A DNA stretch of 34,302 nucleotides from Candidatus Alistipes faecigallinarum (lineage in GTDB: Bacteria; Bacteroidota; Bacteroidia; Bacteroidales; Rikenellaceae). A model generated the notes under the pieces. The model saw only the letters and a program-made list of their open reading frames with translations. It searched no databases and was not told where the DNA came from. Both the position numbers and the translations under genes were made by a program. Below, piece by piece: positions 26,441-34,254 of this stretch; the first letter of the stretch is position 1, and each line of letters starts with the position of its first letter. The stretch spans positions 1 to 34,302 of the forward strand of contig DXDG01000017.1 of NCBI GenBank assembly GCA_019115605.1. The letters are read 5' to 3'.

Positions 26441-26476
26441 TTAAGACTATTTAACACTCCTTAACGGAGCATTAAC
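26441..26476. promoter_or_regulatory. Four helically phased TTAA boxes, candidate response-regulator operator
   Basis: TTAAG (26441), TTAAC (26451), TTAAC (26461) and TTAAC (26472) are spaced 10, 10 and 11 bp, so all face one side of the helix. They lie between the divergent kinase promoter (26406-26413) and the GLPGLI promoter (26499-26506). OmpR-family regulators bind tandem direct repeats of this spacing. Binding by the adjacent regulator is inferred. Confidence 0.65.
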
Positions 26477-26498
26477 CATCGCGAGGCGGATTTCGCGC

Positions 26499-26506
26499 GA
26501 CCTTTG
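26499..26506 (+). promoter_or_regulatory. -7-like element of the GLPGLI-receptor operon
   Basis: GACCTTTG departs from TAnnTTTG at the first base, and there is no TTG at -33, as expected for a promoter that needs an activator. The ATG at 26531 is 24 nt downstream. The phased TTAA boxes end 22 bp upstream of it. Confidence 0.5.
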
Positions 26507-26530
26507 TGTCGAAATCAAAACCGATACGTC

Positions 26531-27391
26531 ATGAAAAAGCTACTTGTTACCCTTGTCGTCCTCGCCGCATCGGTCTGTGCGGTGCAGGCCCAGCAGACCC
26601 TTGTTACCTATACGCCCGACGGCGTCAAGACCTACGACACGGTTGAACCACCCAGCGAGGTGCTCGACACGACGCGCTTCGTCGTCAGCTACCGCATGCT
26701 TTACCAACAGCGACCAGAGAATGAACACCCGATGGAGGACCTCCTGCTGCTTGAGGTCGGGCGAAACATGACGAAATTCTACTCCTATAAGACGTGGCAG
26801 ACCGACTCGCTCGTGCGCGCCACGCCGCCCGAGCAGGTGATGGCCAACCTCGGAAGTTTCCACGGCGGCGTGCAGGACGTACTCTTCCGCGATCAGTCGG
26901 CCGGCCGGCTGACCCACACCGACCAGATCGGCATGGATCACCTGCTCTATACCGAGCCGCTGCCCGACTGCGGCTGGGAACTTGCCGACGGCGAGCGGAC
27001 GATCCTCGGCTATGTGTGCCGCCGGGCCGCATGCACCTTCCGCGGCCGCAGCTACGAGGCGTGGTACGCACCCGAGATCGCCGTGAGCTGCGGGCCGTGG
27101 AAGTTCGGCGGACTGCCGGGGCTGATCCTTGCCATCCGGGACGACGCCGGGGTGCTCGATCTGGAGGCCACGGGCGTGGAGCAGCGCGTCGAGCCCATCC
27201 GCATGACCGATCGCAACTACTTGAAAACAAATCGTAAAAAATACCTCGACCTCAAGCAGAAGGCGATGACCGATCCGGTCGGCTACCTCACGGGGAACTC
27301 CAACGTGCGGATGACCATCAAGAACGAGGACGGCAGCCCCGTCAATCCGGGTGACCTGTTGCGCGGCTACAATCCGATCGAACTTGAATAA
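26531..27391 (+). CDS. GLPGLI family secreted protein
   Basis: The 286-residue product has a signal peptide (residues 1-20, ending VCAVQA) and the family motif WKFGGLPGLIL (190-200, GLPGLI at 194-199). The family is restricted mainly to Bacteroidetes and has no proven function; members are thought to be periplasmic or surface proteins and are often encoded next to TonB-receptor-like proteins, as here. Four cysteines (near 147, 163, 168 and 187) could form disulfides. The next gene, encoding an outer-membrane receptor, begins 13 nt after the stop, so the two form an operon. The divergent two-component system and the phased boxes suggest inducible expression. Confidence 0.88.
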   Translation: MKKLLVTLVVLAASVCAVQAQQTLVTYTPDGVKTYDTVEPPSEVLDTTRFVVSYRMLYQQRPENEHPMEDLLLLEVGRNMTKFYSYKTWQTDSLVRATPPEQVMANLGSFHGGVQDVLFRDQSAGRLTHTDQIGMDHLLYTEPLPDCGWELADGERTILGYVCRRAACTFRGRSYEAWYAPEIAVSCGPWKFGGLPGLILAIRDDAGVLDLEATGVEQRVEPIRMTDRNYLKTNRKKYLDLKQKAMTDPVGYLTGNSNVRMTIKNEDGSPVNPGDLLRGYNPIELE

Positions 27392-27404
27392 CCGGCTGTA
27401 ACAC

Positions 27405-29984
27405 ATGAAGTGGATCGTTTTTTTCGTTGTATTACTGGGCATTGCTGCGTCAGCATCGGCACAGGAACTGGCCGGGCGGGTCGTGGATGCGGCAGACGGA
27501 CGGCCTCTTGCCGGGGCCATCCTGCTGGCGGCGGACAGCACGGGACGGCAGGCCGGCTACACAACCTCGGCCGCCGATGGCGCCTTCCGGCTCCGCCCGC
27601 GTCAGGGGATGCGGGCCGCGTGGATCGACGTCTCGATGATGGGCTATCGCGCGCAACGGTTCAACGCCGCCCGCCTGCCGCAGGAGATCCGTCTTGCGGC
27701 CAGTGCCGTCGAGATCCGCGAAGTCGAGATCCGCGCGCCGCGTCTTTCGCTGCGGGGCGACACGGTGAGCTACAACGTCGCGAGCTTCACCGAGGCACAG
27801 GACCGCACGATCGCCGACGTGCTGCGCAAGATGCCGGGCATCGAGATCGAAAAGACGGGCGAGATCCGCTACAACGGCGAGGCGATCAACAAGTTCTACA
27901 TCGAGGGGATGGACATGTTAGACGGCCGTTACTCTCTGGCGACGAACAACATCGCCCCGCAGGATGTGGCCAGCGTCGAGGTAATGGAGAACCACCAGCC
28001 GATCAAGGCGCTGCGCGACGTGCTTTACAGCGACCGCGCGGCCCTGAACCTCCGCTTGAAGAAGCAGGCCCGGGCACACTGGACCGGAACGCTTCGCGGC
28101 GCCGGCGGCTGGTCGCCCGACGAGGTGCTGGGCAGCGGCTCGGCCTTTGCCATGCGCATTGCCACCCGAAGCCAGTCGATGCTCAACCTCAAGGGCGACA
28201 ATACGGGCGAGGACCCGACGGCCGACCTGCGACAACTCTCGGTCGAGGAGATGCTCAACGGCGCCGACAACCGGTACGAGACTCCCGAGTGGTTCACGAC
28301 GGGGCTCTCCAAAGCGCCGCTCGACGACCGCCGCACACGGCTGAACCGTTCGGTGATGGCCAGTGCCGACTATCTGCGCAAGCTCACGGAGGACTACCAG
28401 TTGAGTGGCCATGTCGCCTGGGGATACGATCGGTTGACCTCGGACTACGCCTCGCGGATCGTTCGCTACCTCGCCAACGGGGAGCTGGCCGAAGAACTTG
28501 CGGAGCAGGCCCGGCTTACCGACCGGCAGCTTGCGGCACAGGTGAAACTGCTGGCCAATACCGAACGTTTCTACCTGATGGACCGTCTTTCGGCCGACCT
28601 CGCATGGAGCGATTTCGACGCCCGGACGACGGGCAGCTATCCCAACCGCCAGCAGACCGTGGCCCCGACGCACCGCGTGGAGAACGACCTCAATTACATC
28701 CGCCGCACGGGACGTCGCACGTTCACCGTAACGTCGAACCTCTTGTGGCTTACGCAGCCGCAGCAGCTGGACGTCGTGCGCGAGGGCTCCGCGCAGTGGC
28801 AGACACTCGATGTGGATCTGCTGCGCATGAACCACAACGTCGCCTGGGGGCTGGAGGCCGGACGCCGCTGGGTATTCCAGTTCAAAGGGGGTGTTGCTGC
28901 GCTGTACAGGCGCCTCGACGCGGCGTTGAGCGGCCTCGGGGTCGAAACCTCCGCACCGCTTGCTGCCGACACGCACTTCGGCTACGGGAGCCTCTATCTG
29001 CGTCCGACGGCCACCTACCGTACACAGCGGCTGCGGCTCATGCTCGCCCTGCCGGTCGATTGGCGCTGTTACCGTTATACGGACGGCAGCAGCAGTCCGC
29101 TGCTCTGGTCGGCCAACCTCTCGGCACGCTGGACGCCGTCGGCCTGCTGGACCCTCTCGGCTTCGGGCGCCGCGGGCGAACAGGGCGCCGATGATTCGTC
29201 GATCTACCCCGCCGCCCTGCTGCGCGACTACCGCACGCTGGCTTCGGGAGCCGCATCGCCCGTATCGACTCCCATGCGGATGCTGGCGGCCGGCGCCAAC
29301 TACAAGAACCCGCTCAGCGGCATTTTCGCCCACCTCTTCCTCCAGCGCTCGTGGTACGACCTTCCGTGGCTCGCCACGCAGGATTTCGAGGGCGACTACA
29401 TCGTCTCGGGGCAGCTCCGCGAAGCGAACCGCATGGCTTCGTGGAGCCTCGCGTCGGGCGTGAGCACCAACATCGACGCCCTGTACGGCCAGGCGGGGGT
29501 CGATCTTACGTGGAGCGACACGCAGATGGAGATCAGCCAGCAGGGCGTCCGGATGCCCTACCGCTCGGGCGTGCTGACACTCTCGCCGCGGGTGAATCTC
29601 CGCGCCGCACGCTGGCTCAACGTCGAATATACGTTCAACTACCGCTACACGCAGCTGCGGATCGAATCCGCCGCTCCGACCAACCGTCATGCGTTCGACC
29701 AGCGGCTGCAGCTCAACTTCACGCCGGCCCCAAATCTGGTTCTGCAACTGACCGGCGAACACTATCGCACGCAGCTCTCCGATACGCGGAGCAAGCACCT
29801 CGTGCTGCTTGACGCCTCGGTACGCTGGAAGGTCGGCCAGCGGTGGGAACTTTGGGCCGCAGCAACCAACCTGCTCAATGAAACGGAGTACGCCTACACG
29901 CTTTTCGACGGGTTGAGCTCCTCGACGTGCCGCTACGCCATCCGGCCGTGCAACCTGCTGCTGGGGGCGAGCTGGCGATTCTGA
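27405..29984 (+). CDS. TonB-dependent receptor-like outer-membrane protein
   Basis: The 859-residue protein has a signal peptide (about residues 1-19), then a carboxypeptidase-regulatory-like (CarboxypepD_reg) domain (ELAGRVVDAADGRPLAGA, about 20-100). The plug region follows (IADVLRKMPGIEIEKTGEIRYNGEAINKFYIEG), then a long beta-barrel with alternating aromatic residues, ending in LLLGASWRF with the terminal Phe typical of outer-membrane barrels. There is no SusD partner and no obvious TonB box, so it belongs to the receptor-like group found with GLPGLI proteins rather than a classic glycan SusC. Its ligand is unknown; an oligopeptide, metal or drug has been suggested for no member I can name. 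It is the last gene of the operon, ahead of a terminator. Confidence 0.86.
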   Translation: MKWIVFFVVLLGIAASASAQELAGRVVDAADGRPLAGAILLAADSTGRQAGYTTSAADGAFRLRPRQGMRAAWIDVSMMGYRAQRFNAARLPQEIRLAASAVEIREVEIRAPRLSLRGDTVSYNVASFTEAQDRTIADVLRKMPGIEIEKTGEIRYNGEAINKFYIEGMDMLDGRYSLATNNIAPQDVASVEVMENHQPIKALRDVLYSDRAALNLRLKKQARAHWTGTLRGAGGWSPDEVLGSGSAFAMRIATRSQSMLNLKGDNTGEDPTADLRQLSVEEMLNGADNRYETPEWFTTGLSKAPLDDRRTRLNRSVMASADYLRKLTEDYQLSGHVAWGYDRLTSDYASRIVRYLANGELAEELAEQARLTDRQLAAQVKLLANTERFYLMDRLSADLAWSDFDARTTGSYPNRQQTVAPTHRVENDLNYIRRTGRRTFTVTSNLLWLTQPQQLDVVREGSAQWQTLDVDLLRMNHNVAWGLEAGRRWVFQFKGGVAALYRRLDAALSGLGVETSAPLAADTHFGYGSLYLRPTATYRTQRLRLMLALPVDWRCYRYTDGSSSPLLWSANLSARWTPSACWTLSASGAAGEQGADDSSIYPAALLRDYRTLASGAASPVSTPMRMLAAGANYKNPLSGIFAHLFLQRSWYDLPWLATQDFEGDYIVSGQLREANRMASWSLASGVSTNIDALYGQAGVDLTWSDTQMEISQQGVRMPYRSGVLTLSPRVNLRAARWLNVEYTFNYRYTQLRIESAAPTNRHAFDQRLQLNFTPAPNLVLQLTGEHYRTQLSDTRSKHLVLLDASVRWKVGQRWELWAAATNLLNETEYAYTLFDGLSSSTCRYAIRPCNLLLGASWRF

Positions 29985-30117
29985 AAAAGGGGCCTGCCGC
30001 GTGCGAGTATCTGCGCGCTGCCCGACTACGGCCCAGGATAACTGCAAGGCGCCGTCTGACTTCTTCCGAATCCCCCACTGAAATGCCGAACTTCCTTTCT
30101 TTTGTATGCCCTCTCCG

Positions 30118-30142
30118 CGGACCTTCTCGAAAGGTCCGTTTT
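30118..30142 (+). terminator. Terminator after the receptor gene
   Basis: CGGACCTT-CTCGA-AAGGTCCG (30118-30138) is followed by TTTT. The 286-bp interval from 29985 to 30270 otherwise holds the hxlR promoter and its palindrome; no gene is seen. Confidence 0.78.
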
Positions 30143-30169
30143 GTTGTTCATTCTGCTGTAATCTATAAA

Positions 30170-30184
30170 ATATACTTGGTATAT
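30170..30184. promoter_or_regulatory. Palindrome over the hxlR -33 box, candidate operator
   Basis: ATATAC-TTG-GTATAT is a perfect 6-3-6 inverted repeat whose central TTG is the -33 box of the hxlR promoter. A dimeric repressor bound here would block RNA polymerase. HxlR/DUF24 proteins bind similar short AT-rich palindromes, so autorepression is the simplest reading. Confidence 0.6.
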
Positions 30185-30206
30185 AAAAGAGATATTTGTA
30201 TTTTTG
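30176..30206 (+). promoter_or_regulatory. Promoter of the hxlR-oxidoreductase operon
   Basis: TTG (30176-30178) and TATTTTTG (30199-30206) are 20 nt apart. The hxlR ATG at 30271 follows a leader of about 58 nt. Confidence 0.7.
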
Positions 30207-30270
30207 TCGCCGTGCAGGTTGTACAATCCTTGAAAAAGGGCCTGTGCAAACCGAAGAAGAAGATGAAGCG

Positions 30271-30672
30271 ATGAAAAGATCGACTGTCGAAGATGTCCTG
30301 TTCCCGGCCTGTCCGGTGAGGAATATCCTGGCCCGGCTTTGCGACAAGTGGGCGCTGCTGGTACTCTACCTGCTGGCGCGTTCACAGGCGGGGATGCTGC
30401 GCTTCACGGAGTTGAAGCAGGCCATGCCCGACATCTCGCAGAAGATGCTGGCGACGACCCTGCGTACGCTCGAGGAGGATGGCTACATCACGCGGACACT
30501 CCATGCGGAGGTCCCGCCCCGGGTCGAGTATGCGCTTACGGCGCGTGCCGGAACCCTGCGCCCGATTCTCGAAGAGCTGCTCGCCTGGGCCATGGAGAAC
30601 ATGCAGGCCGTCATGCGGGATCGCAAGAAGGCCCACGAGTCGAAAAACGAAAATAAATCCAGGAACGAATGA
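30271..30672 (+). CDS. HxlR (DUF24) family transcriptional regulator
   Basis: The 133-residue protein is a winged-helix HxlR-family regulator. It shows the family opening CPVRNILARLCDKWALLVLYLL with a conserved Cys (about residue 14), LRFTELKQAMPDISQKMLATTLRTLEEDGYI as the HTH and wing, and PPRVEYALTARAGTLRPILEELLAW. Family members sense electrophiles, aldehydes or quinones through that cysteine and usually repress neighbouring oxidoreductase genes. Here an MDR quinone-oxidoreductase-type gene overlaps its stop (ATGA at 30669-30672), which fits that pattern. The start at 30271 begins at the conserved part of the family; the open frame extends upstream into the leader. A palindrome covers its -33 box. 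Confidence 0.92.
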   Translation: MKRSTVEDVLFPACPVRNILARLCDKWALLVLYLLARSQAGMLRFTELKQAMPDISQKMLATTLRTLEEDGYITRTLHAEVPPRVEYALTARAGTLRPILEELLAWAMENMQAVMRDRKKAHESKNENKSRNE

Positions 30673-32444
30673 AAGCGGCCCAGTTGGATCATTATGCAAA
30701 AGAGGGCCTGCTCACGGTTCGGGAGATTGCGGTTCCGAAGCCGGCCGAAGATGAGGTTCTGGTGAAGGTATGCGCAGCTGCCGTCAACCCGCTGGAGCGG
30801 CTTCTTATAGGGGGAGATGTCCGGCTGATTCAGAATTATCGGCTGCCGCAGACCCTGGGCAACGAGTGTTCGGGCGTTGTCGAGCGGGTCGGGAGTCGGG
30901 TTCGGAAGTTTCGGCCGGGTGATGCCGTCTATACACGGTTGCCGCTGGAGCGTATCGGTGCCTTTGCCGAATATGTCGCCGTAGCGGAGACAGCCATAGC
31001 GAAGATGCCTGCCGGATATGCGTTCGACGTGGCGGCGGCCATTCCGCTGACCGGGCTGACGGCCTGGCAGGGGCTGGTCGAGGTGCTGGAGGCGCGTCCC
31101 GGGCAGACATTGCTCATACCCGGCGGATCAGGCAGCTTCGGACAGATGGCTGTGCCGATTGCCCGGGCTCTGGGGCTTCGCGTTCTGGTGACGGGCAACG
31201 AGCGCGCCCGCGAACAGTTTCTGGCCATGGGTGTCGAACGCTACATCGACTATCGCCGGGAGAACTATTGGGAAGTGTTGTCGGGGATTGACCTGGTAAT
31301 CGACACGCTCGGAGCCGGCGAGTTCGAGCATGAGCTATCGGTACTGAAACCGGGTGGGCGGCTGTTGAGCCTGCGGGCTGTTCCCAACGGAGAGTTTGCC
31401 CGCAGAAACGGTTTCCCCTGGTACAAACGGGCCCTCTTCTCGCTGGCCGGGATGAAATACGATCGGGCGGCCCGCCGGCAGGGCAAGGAGTATCGGTTCA
31501 TGTTCGTGCACGCCGACGGCGAGCAGCTGCGGCGGATCACGGAGATCGTCGAGCAGAACCACATCACGCCGGCCGTTGATCCGCATCGCTTCTCGTTGGA
31601 TCAGATCAACGATGCGCTGCGGCTCGTGGCCGAAGGTCCAACACTGGGAAAGGTAATTATCCGGATGAAAATTCTTCTGTCCATGAAAATCCATGAGTTT
31701 TGCTTTAGCCCGACGGGCGGAACGAAGCGTGCAGCTGCAATTTTGAGCCAGGCTATGGCCGATGAAACGGTTTCGGTCGATCTGACGGCGCGCAGTGTCG
31801 ATTTCAGTCGGATATCGCTGACCGACGGAGATGTAGCGCTGATTGCCGTACCCTCCTACAGCGGGCGGGTTCCGGCTGTTGCTGCGGAACGGTTGGAAGC
31901 GATACATGGCAACGGCGCCCGGGCCATTCTGCTTTGTGTCTACGGGAACCGCGCCTATGAAGATACGCTGGTGGAGCTGCGGGATACGGCCTGCCGGGCC
32001 GGATTTACGGTGATTGCCGCCGTTGCGGCCGTAGCCGAACATTCGATCCTCCGACAGTATGCCGCGGGCCGTCCCGACAAAACGGACGAAGCGGATCTGC
32101 GGGAGTTTGCCGCACGGATTCGTTGCAAGATCGACAACAACGACCGCAGCGAACCGATGATCCCGGGCAATCGTCCCTATCGCAAGGCGGCAGACACCGG
32201 CCTTGTTCCCAAGGCGACGCGAGCCTGCGTTAAGTGCGGCGTTTGTGCGGCGAAGTGTCCCGTTGGAGCCATCGATCCAAACGATCCGACCCGCGTGGAC
32301 AAAAAGGCCTGCATCTCCTGCATGCGGTGTGTGGCAATCTGCCCCCACGGTGCCCGGCGAATCAATCCCCTGATGCTCGCACTTGCCGGCCGAATGCTCA
32401 AAAAAGCCTGTTCGGAGCGGAAATCCTGTGAAATGTATCTGTGA
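30669..32444 (+). CDS. Fusion of MDR quinone-oxidoreductase-type enzyme with EFR1-type flavodoxin/ferredoxin
   Basis: One open frame of 591 codons joins two proteins that are usually separate. Residues 1 to about 335 form a zinc-free MDR enzyme of the quinone oxidoreductase type: TLGNECSGVVERVGSRV, the nucleotide-binding IPGGSGSFGQMAVPIARALGLRVLVTG, and a C-terminal GPTLGKVIIRM that looks like a natural end. Residues 339-591 form an EFR1-like iron-sulfur flavoprotein, with flavodoxin phosphate loop FSPTGGTKRAA, VPSYSGRVP, and two [4Fe-4S] motifs: Cys520, 523, 526 and 530, then Cys548, 551, 554 and 558. ATGs at 31665 and 31683 lie at the junction, so the second half could also be made alone. 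The expected activity is NAD(P)H-dependent reduction of quinones or enones coupled to a ferredoxin. It is under likely HxlR control. Confidence 0.85.
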   Translation: MKAAQLDHYAKEGLLTVREIAVPKPAEDEVLVKVCAAAVNPLERLLIGGDVRLIQNYRLPQTLGNECSGVVERVGSRVRKFRPGDAVYTRLPLERIGAFAEYVAVAETAIAKMPAGYAFDVAAAIPLTGLTAWQGLVEVLEARPGQTLLIPGGSGSFGQMAVPIARALGLRVLVTGNERAREQFLAMGVERYIDYRRENYWEVLSGIDLVIDTLGAGEFEHELSVLKPGGRLLSLRAVPNGEFARRNGFPWYKRALFSLAGMKYDRAARRQGKEYRFMFVHADGEQLRRITEIVEQNHITPAVDPHRFSLDQINDALRLVAEGPTLGKVIIRMKILLSMKIHEFCFSPTGGTKRAAAILSQAMADETVSVDLTARSVDFSRISLTDGDVALIAVPSYSGRVPAVAAERLEAIHGNGARAILLCVYGNRAYEDTLVELRDTACRAGFTVIAAVAAVAEHSILRQYAAGRPDKTDEADLREFAARIRCKIDNNDRSEPMIPGNRPYRKAADTGLVPKATRACVKCGVCAAKCPVGAIDPNDPTRVDKKACISCMRCVAICPHGARRINPLMLALAGRMLKKACSERKSCEMYL

Positions 32445-32479
32445 TCGGGATCCTGCCGGGACGATCCGCGAGGGTCAGG

Positions 32480-32496
32480 GCCCTCATGATGAGGGC
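32480..32496. repeat. Perfect inverted repeat between convergent genes
   Basis: GCCCTCAT-G-ATGAGGGC is a perfect 8-bp inverted repeat around a single base. It lies between the fusion gene and the convergent radical SAM gene. No good T tract follows on either strand (only TTTT at 32503-32506), so it is a weak terminator or an unassigned palindrome. Confidence 0.5.
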
Positions 32497-32558
32497 GTCA
32501 GTATTTTCGATCCGCTTCCTTGTCGGACTGTCTCTTATATCGTCGTGCCGTTTTTACG

Positions 32559-33446
32559 CTAATCGGAATGACCGGGTTTTAGCCGGATTTTTTCGTGGTA
32601 GAAGTAGTTGACCACGACGGGACGGCCCTTCTCGGAGCGGCCGTACGGCAGGTCGTTCACGCGATACGGCAGCCCGTTTGCGGCGGCATAGGCAGCCATC
32701 TCGTGTTCGAGCGCCTGCCAGTAATCCGTTCGGCGGTGGTTGTAGATCTCCTCGTATAAAGGTACCAGTTCGGGGCGTTTTTCGCGGATGTAGGCCAGGA
32801 TCGCCGCCTTGAACGACCCGCGCAGGTTGAGATTTTCGAGCCAGACGAGGTCGGTGAAATCCCGGACCCGCTCGATGATGGCCTTCGGATCGGTGATGCC
32901 CGGAAAGATCGGCGAGACGAAGCAGACGGTGCGGATGCCCGCCTCGTAGACCTGCCGCATGGCCTCGAAACGCCGCCCGATGCTCACCGCACGGTCCATG
33001 TCGGCGCGGAAGGCCTCGTCCAGCGTGTTGACCGACCACGAAACCGTCACGCGCTGGAACTCCCGCAGCAGATCCAGATCGCGCAGCACAAGGTCCGACT
33101 TGGTACAGATCATAATCTCGGCCGTTGTGCCGCGCAACTCCTCGAGCAGATGGCGCGTACGCTGGAAATGCTCCTCGAAAGGGTTGTAGCCGTCGGTCAC
33201 CGAGCCGATGACGATACGCTGGCCGTCGAAGCGGTGCGGATCGCCGATGGATTTCCAATGCTTGACATCGAGAAATGACCCCCAGGGCTCGGTGTGACCC
33301 GTAAAACGCTTCATGAACGAAGCGTAGCAATACTTGCAGGCGTGAGGACACCCCACATAGGGATTGACCGAATAGCCGCCTACGGGCAATGAGGATTTGG
33401 TCATGACGCTCTGCACGTCGATGTCGCGAATCAGTTCCTGTTCCAT
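32559..33446 (-). CDS. Radical SAM protein, SPL-like; second gene of a radical SAM pair
   Basis: The 295-residue protein has a radical SAM cluster motif VGCPHACKYCYA with Cys33, Cys37 and Cys40, which bind the [4Fe-4S] cluster that cleaves S-adenosylmethionine. It resembles spore-photoproduct-lyase-type and Rv2578c-type radical SAM proteins in GSVTDGYNPFEEHFQRTRHLLEEL, ICTKSDLVLRDLDLL and VSWSVNTLDEAFR. It lies downstream of, and overlaps by 16 nt, a second radical SAM gene, so they are coupled. This layout fits the radical SAM mobile pair known from gut anaerobes, which I recall as protein B here. The substrate is not known. Confidence 0.85.
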   Translation of the reverse strand: MEQELIRDIDVQSVMTKSSLPVGGYSVNPYVGCPHACKYCYASFMKRFTGHTEPWGSFLDVKHWKSIGDPHRFDGQRIVIGSVTDGYNPFEEHFQRTRHLLEELRGTTAEIMICTKSDLVLRDLDLLREFQRVTVSWSVNTLDEAFRADMDRAVSIGRRFEAMRQVYEAGIRTVCFVSPIFPGITDPKAIIERVRDFTDLVWLENLNLRGSFKAAILAYIREKRPELVPLYEEIYNHRRTDYWQALEHEMAAYAAANGLPYRVNDLPYGRSEKGRPVVVNYFYHEKIRLKPGHSD

Positions 33447-34108
33447 ACTCTTTGTTTGAATGCTTCGGGTAACTCTTGTATCATGCCGCTCTCACCCATG
33501 ATCGGCAACAGATCCTCCTTCATGAAGACCGCCACGCCCTGCACCCGGGCCTGGGCGACAATGCCCCTCACCCATTCGGGCCGGGCATCGACCTTGCCGC
33601 GGCGGCGTCCGGTCTCGGTACCGACGACGATCCACTCCACGCCCGTCAGGTCGAGCCCTTCGATCGGCCCGAACAGCGGTTCGAAGGTCACGTGGTAGTG
33701 ACGGGCCCGGGCATGTTGGCGCAGCGCGGCAATGCGCCCCTTCTCCGCCCCGCATGTCACGGTGACACCCATCCAGACGTTGTCGTCGTCGGTCTGCAGG
33801 TCGAGCCGCTCGGGACGTTTGGTCAGAAAGAGGTAGGCGTGCTGCGGATTGCGGGCCATGCGATCGAAAACTTCCGTCGTCCACTCGGGCCGCCAGTCCG
33901 AGAAGTCGCTCATGCCGGTCATTAGAAAGACCCGCGGGTCGCGGCTTTCGAGAATGCGGAGCTTGCGGGGCATGTACTCCGGGACGGAAAAATCGTCGGT
34001 CATGTGGAAGCGTCGGCAGTTGTTGCGGGCATAGCAGTAGGTGCAGCCGACGGTGCAGCCGACGACCAGATTCAGATTGCGGATCAACGATTTGATGCAG
34101 ACACTCAT
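33431..34108 (-). CDS. Radical SAM protein of DUF5131-like type; first gene of a radical SAM pair
   Basis: The 225-residue protein opens MSVCIKSLIRNLNLVVGC and has the radical SAM motif GCTVGCTYCYAR with Cys18, Cys22 and Cys25. Later segments VFLMTGMSDFSDW, YLFLTKRPERL and VGTETGRRRGKVD are typical of the phage Gp37/Gp68-like (DUF5131) group and of what is annotated as radical SAM mobile pair protein A. The ATG at 34108 was chosen; a GTG at 34126 would add six residues. Its 3' end overlaps the second radical SAM gene by 16 nt. A minus-strand -7 element (TAATTTTG, 34179-34186) lies upstream. The pair's substrate and purpose are not established. Confidence 0.83.
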   Translation of the reverse strand: MSVCIKSLIRNLNLVVGCTVGCTYCYARNNCRRFHMTDDFSVPEYMPRKLRILESRDPRVFLMTGMSDFSDWRPEWTTEVFDRMARNPQHAYLFLTKRPERLDLQTDDDNVWMGVTVTCGAEKGRIAALRQHARARHYHVTFEPLFGPIEGLDLTGVEWIVVGTETGRRRGKVDARPEWVRGIVAQARVQGVAVFMKEDLLPIMGESGMIQELPEAFKQRVWNRN

Positions 34109-34230
34109 GGACGGATGTTTTTTCACAGACGAATCCGTATCGGATCCTCCGTCGGCAAAGGTCCGAAGATTTTTTGTGCAAAATTATGCCCGAAAGGGGG
34201 TAATGTATGCCATTTTGATAAATGATATCG

Positions 34231-34238
34231 TATCTTTG
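34231..34238 (+). promoter_or_regulatory. -7 element of a gene starting at the right edge
   Basis: TATCTTTG is a perfect -7 match. TTTTG (34212-34216) is a candidate -33 box, though only 14 nt away. ATG codons at 34255 and 34264 follow. Confidence 0.5.
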
Positions 34239-34254
34239 TCTTCGGACAAACCGG

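Noticed and set aside
27918..30347. An 809-codon minus-strand open frame opposite the receptor gene
   Set aside because: The plus strand has a signal peptide, plug and barrel; the antisense product shows no domain and crosses the terminator and hxlR promoter.
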